From Treponema socranskii subsp. buccale (GTDB lineage Bacteria > Spirochaetota > Spirochaetia > Treponematales > Treponemataceae), in NCBI RefSeq assembly GCF_024181585.1, contig NZ_CP054258.1, positions 2,480,001 through 2,544,000 of the forward strand: DNA of 64,000 nucleotides. The letters are read 5' to 3'. Position 1 is the stretch's first letter. Every line of letters starts with the position of its first letter. The translations under genes were made by a program, and so were the position numbers. This document shows positions 61,301 to 64,000 of this stretch, piece after piece. A model generated the notes under the pieces. It saw only the letters and a program-made list of their open reading frames with translations, did no database searches and had not been told where the DNA came from.

Positions 61301-64000
61301 TTCCGCTTTCTTCGCTTCATCGAGTGTATCGACATCGAAAACGTCTTCATACTGCGCAAGTTTTTCGCAATACTCCGCAAGCTTCGCCGCTTCTGCCTTT
61401 CCGTCGGTACCAGAAAGATCCGCATATCTGTATGCTTCCGCGTCCGAATACAGCTCCGTATATTCGGCAAGCGCTTGGCGCGCACCGTCGGTAAGCCCCG
61501 AAGAAAGGACACTCAGCTCCTTTATGTAATCGATAACTTTACCGTACGATTCTTTTTCCGCTCGGGCGGGAGCTGCGGCATTTTTCCGAATCGCATCCGC
61601 GACCGCACTTTTTGCAGCTTTATAATTCCGCCGCATTTCATCGGCATTTTCTCCTTCAATTTTTAATAAATCCCGTTCTTCAAGTTCCGAAAATTTCGCA
61701 AGATAATAATTGCGCGCCGCCTGAAGTACAGCGGTATTTTTTTCCAAATACGTATCCGCGAACAGTAAAATCATCCGCTCGATCATATCGCGCCTCGCTG
61801 CAGACTTCATCGACACAAGCGAAGCGTTTTCTTTTTCCGCTTCGGAAAGGCCTTCTTTTGCATCTTCCAGATTTTTATATGCCGCCTGCAGCTTTTCCCG
61901 CGCACGTTGTATATCGTCGTCGGAAAGATTTTCGCACAGAATTCGATACTCGTTATATGCGGCTTTATATGCATTTTCCGCATTATGCAAACGCCGCTCC
62001 GTTTCGGCCTTCGCTTCGCGCGACGCATCCGTCACCGACGCATAATCATCGACCGCTTTTGCAATTTCGTATTCTTCTTCCGCCGCCCGAGCGAGCGCTT
62101 TCAATTTCAACAGCGCCGATTCCGCTTCTCCGTATCCGATCGCTTCTCCTTGTGTCAGGGAAAAAAGATTATCCATCGTTTTGTCGAGACGTATTTTATC
62201 GGAAAGCGCAATCCGGTACCGCTCCAAAAGCGTCGTACCCGCCTCGATTTCTTCCGCAAGTACGATAAAATTATTATTTTTCGATAAGGTTTTGTCGGCG
62301 TCTTTTATCTCTTCCAAATACGCGCCGAACTGCTGAGAACCGTTGCCGCCTGCCGCTTTTTCTTTTTGAATTGCAAGCCATTTTTTTATATCATCGATAT
62401 ACGCCTTCGTCTGTTCGTCGACGGCCGATTCATCGACATCTTTGTAAAGGATGAGTTCTTTTTCCAAATTCCTCACATTTTCCGATGCCATAAGTGCACA
62501 AAACGTTTCTTTGTTATTGCCGTATTGTTTGAGCGCTTCGATTTTATCGTAACACTCGAAAAACTCCTGTACTTCGGAATTGTTCAAATATCCGGTTTTA
62601 AATATTCTTGAATAGGCGTATGCTTCTTCTATAATTTTTCTGTTATCTTCTTTCGCTTTGGTATAATCGATTTTATCAGAAATACCGTCTCCAAGACGGC
62701 TGTTAATCCGTTGCTGCAGATTTTCGATTTTCGTTACATATTGCGCCGTAACGGTATCGTATTCCCGTGCGAGCAGGCGTATGTACAAATCCTGCCAATC
62801 ATAGACATCTTTGCGAAGGCGCTTCGCGGTTTCGACATCGATTTTTATATTATTATTTCCGTTAATAATATTGTAGAGTACACCGGATGCATCTTCCGTT
62901 TTCCAATACGAATAAACGCCGTTATACTTCGTTCCCCACAGCGCGCCCCAATTTTTAATACCGTCGTGTGAAGAAGCAAGCATATCGCGCATATTTTTAT
63001 AAATCGACTCCTGCATCCGTATCGCGGCGTATCGGTTCGACGCATTTTCTTCGAGCGTCGCCCGATAATTTTCAAGCAGAGCGTTTATTTCATTTTCATA
63101 CTCTTTATTTTTTCCCGCGATTTCCCGTTCGAATTTCCGTATGCGCTCTTCGATACTTTTTTCCCATTCCGCCTTTTTGTCAGAAAGCGTCTTTTTCGCA
63201 GCTTCCCAAATTTTTTCACCCTCTTCGTAGGTTTGCTGCGCTTCGTTTTCCCACGAAAGGCGGTCTTTCAAAAATGCGCGTTCGGCATCTTCCCACTTTG
63301 CAAGCCCTTTATTGAAAACTTCTTTAAATCGCGAAAGAAAGGCATCCTTATCGGCCGATTGCGCATCGGGCGCCGTTATTCGTTTTTCGAATGCGGCAAA
63401 CAGTTCGTTCATATCCCGTTCGGTTTCACCGTACGTTTTTTTCGTCAAATCTTCCGCAATCGCAGCTGCCGCTTCTTTCGCTTTTTCCGCTTTAAGCGAA
63501 TGTTTGTCTTTCATAAAACGGGAGATAAAGCGCTTTCCTTCAATCATCGAAAGCATCTCCGCTTCGCGCCGTACCGCTTTCGAAAAATTTTCAGTACCGT
63601 ATCCGTCAAGATATTCATCGATAATTTTTCGGCTTTCTTCATTCCAATCATCATAGAGCTTTGCCGTTTCGGCAAGCGTGTATCCCGATGAATCGAAATT
63701 ATTAATTTTTTCTTTAAGACGGCGCGTAAGCTCGGAAGATATTTTCGCTTCATGTGAACGCGTATAACGAGCGCGGATCATATCCGCATATCGCTTTGCA
63801 ACCGTATTTTCATAATACTGCTTCGCTTCCGTACGCAATGCATTCCATTCGTCGGCATTCTGTTCTTTTAGAGCGAGCGTCGCACGTTCCCATGCCGCAA
63901 GAGAAGCAAGCACCCCTTCTTCCGCAAGCCGTTTCCATTCGTTTTCGTCGTAAGTTCTTTCCGCACGATTCAAATAATAGTCGATGCGGACTTTTCCGGC
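55388..64000 (-). CDS. Giant coiled-coil protein with toxin-like C-terminal tip (5' end outside window)
   Basis: At least 2870 codons are open; the frame runs off the right edge (a TTG at 63973 is not a reliable start). Residues 1 to about 1900 are Ala/Glu/Lys-rich and mostly coiled coil. At about 1955-1985 comes the SGKIIKRRAVIDSNFWGVTEVV block, then a Gly/Ala-rich hydrophobic stretch (about 2110-2205) and ALQHEAYRDGV near 2470. It resembles large spirochaete structural proteins (TIGR04388 type). From about residue 2590 DNA turns AT-rich, and the tip has TGCYYMAT, NNHATEW and FDPYQG, a papain-like Cys-His-Asp order. Confidence 0.8.
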   Translation of the reverse strand, partial: AGKVRIDYYLNRAERTYDENEWKRLAEEGVLASLAAWERATLALKEQNADEWNALRTEAKQYYENTVAKRYADMIRARYTRSHEAKISSELTRRLKEKINNFDSSGYTLAETAKLYDDWNEESRKIIDEYLDGYGTENFSKAVRREAEMLSMIEGKRFISRFMKDKHSLKAEKAKEAAAAIAEDLTKKTYGETERDMNELFAAFEKRITAPDAQSADKDAFLSRFKEVFNKGLAKWEDAERAFLKDRLSWENEAQQTYEEGEKIWEAAKKTLSDKKAEWEKSIEERIRKFEREIAGKNKEYENEINALLENYRATLEENASNRYAAIRMQESIYKNMRDMLASSHDGIKNWGALWGTKYNGVYSYWKTEDASGVLYNIINGNNNIKIDVETAKRLRKDVYDWQDLYIRLLAREYDTVTAQYVTKIENLQQRINSRLGDGISDKIDYTKAKEDNRKIIEEAYAYSRIFKTGYLNNSEVQEFFECYDKIEALKQYGNNKETFCALMASENVRNLEKELILYKDVDESAVDEQTKAYIDDIKKWLAIQKEKAAGGNGSQQFGAYLEEIKDADKTLSKNNNFIVLAEEIEAGTTLLERYRIALSDKIRLDKTMDNLFSLTQGEAIGYGEAESALLKLKALARAAEEEYEIAKAVDDYASVTDASREAKAETERRLHNAENAYKAAYNEYRILCENLSDDDIQRAREKLQAAYKNLEDAKEGLSEAEKENASLVSMKSAARRDMIERMILLFADTYLEKNTAVLQAARNYYLAKFSELEERDLLKIEGENADEMRRNYKAAKSAVADAIRKNAAAPARAEKESYGKVIDYIKELSVLSSGLTDGARQALAEYTELYSDAEAYRYADLSGTDGKAEAAKLAEYCEKLAQYEDVFDVDTLDEAKKAELHTLIFESKFLESVVRYAKKTRGTWNEKLLKNGYLHSTVFSSAEEKEAIRKVLVESDAADLQMKADTADAAAAFFLQADYTAGEKTSAELYGTLTRAFEQKDDSTKKLELYAELFSLSYAGNMTARITESFEKTAAAQRAVVAANESYEKALSEVKYAEAEYAKKVDECNASYAALEKFRTAKRCAQAVYDWAAGIYLENIGVNTHESYITPKERLSKAAYAKERAAFSIRVLENIIAEKRGTDDLPAENDEIEAYKKADRAYYERLVLQYELHKDSREKEKKLFDAEAAELEARSAVSVASDYTNEEKLVHISKDGSGWNYALSHRIVAEEKSETHFEKRRQLKNYVSDDEEPKESDYEEIEVPVTRRWTEYNICPTSYADVDNDAEQKKYFTDGDEAAVDTVSRGRVKRTAAESEAVRWLSSLWSRGHRYGESVILAAMYLQYRCGNKITILQSSSEHRFAIPNVGSEHGIDVYGKYKQYREDVLWDAYDSVIKAGGESDIAKCILFRNNGNILGTGIEEYEANILKERSLERLGDAMYRIERNNTYLKWLLWGIFSFRNAVGKYAYSVVGKCYSYRNSAAAANIKKRENITQALNMLKEAENTRKAASADYAALYKGTPQNGKQAAKAMRDMFGESGTVSRTTLDEMVEAADESESYSNALDFIDKTVNAYKAKKDEAALVLAEKRTELSDAQKKASAVYYAYGEKNKTIDEETRAELRKLALESSDIRLSVEARKRAAEKYAVSAAEKFSVTEEEKRLLAEYAEKAWGRGTYDSIGFIKSLGNYYNDYRENNRNDFSRTAETYDEYIGNELLRFAEVKIGTENAWRYDAYKIELTKNADAAKTEYKNALEQLNDIAVLASDEWTKAQERMNVQYNTWRHEFVQAYKAAQSEWESNYDTFLSQKQEWINGMYSDAAAETDLRQDEGEQKRAEKLAEARKAVRKTLPKAFVDGKKYIEALLGETLIGKLEAHSGVLENRIESVAFAAARHGPLSSDIEIAYRAAEVLAATNRDLQQAAVRIAAQQAEQNLIKSRDRYAALVHEQNQKIENYVFDTVLDSGYTVSGKIIKRRAVIDSNFWGVTEVVQTVHPYEWYAGAAPDIGIDTKALLNADTAVADYLMAAAHENLSAWYERVFGEGGEFEKHRGKAPVFKSGGDFNIKKGRDANIETQGSGEIGLVMLDILWNDIEENYGWNELAKPDWDQKLWSGNSFLGMDPPSVRTVTTVAAAAAATIVSAVCTWGTAAPVVAALCSAAVASVITMSNELLFAALDFGGGYKTADEIGKSLAMSAVTSVIGMAGGAGAAGAGILGGFAGAALKTGISVSGGLTGKFLSGGIATNWNWSEMGKQWDDWNDWKGMVIDTAGSVVTNSMETAMLGNTMTTNGRISGYTKAAGFNSAQIGQIKTLAGTVGNLTASAMELGISGETTVNILNTSDLFRKTKFAGASSGLLALTFGKDGVHTEISTAGRNYSITEIANTIGGTKAAGIALRTNAYERKNGAGTGTALRSQYGFGDGRARQQADDILYGRAELIKDDGTVTAGGRAKTVCDGRRKIYVNGNTFDGTVESALAMGIALQHEAYRDGVTGSSAAQQAETMQTVYKHTEMALRMTSDGMAGKMMNGVLSYMPELKSDVGNYNRYMFAMAQAGEDEAKRREAYERYAAYVNGAYDSSGDYWKLLDDGTLVWDGKRDLVNERGEIIRLDKTKSYSKSLLNWLGNEAAIAFLTKQGIDTTGMSRDKIAESLFTSLGIQWDNNAVSPLTGKATGAWVDLNNNTDLSSFMRFKLSEKYAFHLGKISQESPDIAYWVGSDEKKVNAMKATGCYYMATLGAVQTQADKLLSAEDINYITAIALENNWLQTNDVSIWPNGAEARESISKLAFMRLGKIGYGLKFVNPRKVAGKINVGQTIWGNNHATEWNLNQLLFDPYQGIRYSNETKESLYYSVTKSIRHGTKSWYAWKDSFVDKYNRR

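Overview
This window looks like spirochaete DNA, most probably from a Treponema species. The basis is indirect: moderate GC content with AT-rich islands, many signal-peptide and lipobox proteins typical of spirochaetes, YARHG and SH3 secreted proteins, an feo cluster with a DUF3793 protein, and a giant coiled-coil protein resembling the large structural proteins of Leptospira and Treponema. No rRNA, tRNA, CRISPR array or phage genes were seen. Most genes lie on the minus strand.

Layout: 1-7000 holds a decayed Rpn-type nuclease remnant, a GNAT acetyltransferase, a MATE exporter, an M15 peptidase, a small outer-membrane-type protein, an RlmB-type rRNA methylase, a SEC-C protein and an iron-dependent alcohol dehydrogenase. 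7060-12510 is an AT-rich island of minus-strand genes separated by attC-like sites: an integron cassette array with no integrase in the window. It contains one intact and two broken toxin-antitoxin modules plus secreted SH3, YARHG and lipoprotein cassettes. 12547-19551 holds a secreted trypsin-like protease and an iron-uptake operon (feoA-feoA-feoB, Cys-rich protein, DUF3793, flavodoxin, HMA protein). 19592-29618 holds aroA, a diverged PurH-like protein, mraY and an RND-MFP-TolC efflux operon. 29727-33914 is the hexuronate operon uxuA-uxuB-uxaC. 34015-39661 holds yhbY, an intact Rpn-type nuclease, a NYN/LOTUS protein, a 5'-nucleotidase lipoprotein and YibE/F. 39705-40286 is a tandem array of four structured repeats. 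40337-44461 is a Fur/Zur-controlled zinc operon. 44521-48576 holds dnaX-ebfC-recR and a DUF2400 protein. 48978-52147 holds two TPR lipoproteins and a tlpA/CXXC/NapH redox operon.

52027-64000 is the most striking region. A giant protein of more than 2860 residues (its 5' end lies outside the window) ends in a hydrophobic Gly/Ala segment and an AT-rich C-terminal tip with a Cys-His-Asp pattern. It is followed by a secreted SH3 protein, then by a 5'-truncated second tip module and a second secreted protein. A 267-bp direct repeat with one mismatch, containing the napH 3' end, separates the two sets. I read this as a polymorphic-toxin-like locus in which one tip and its partner gene displaced an older pair, leaving the old pair as an orphan.

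A second theme is promoter structure. At least eight genes have a -10 box 6 to 8 bases before the start codon and little or no ribosome binding site, implying leaderless or near-leaderless mRNAs.
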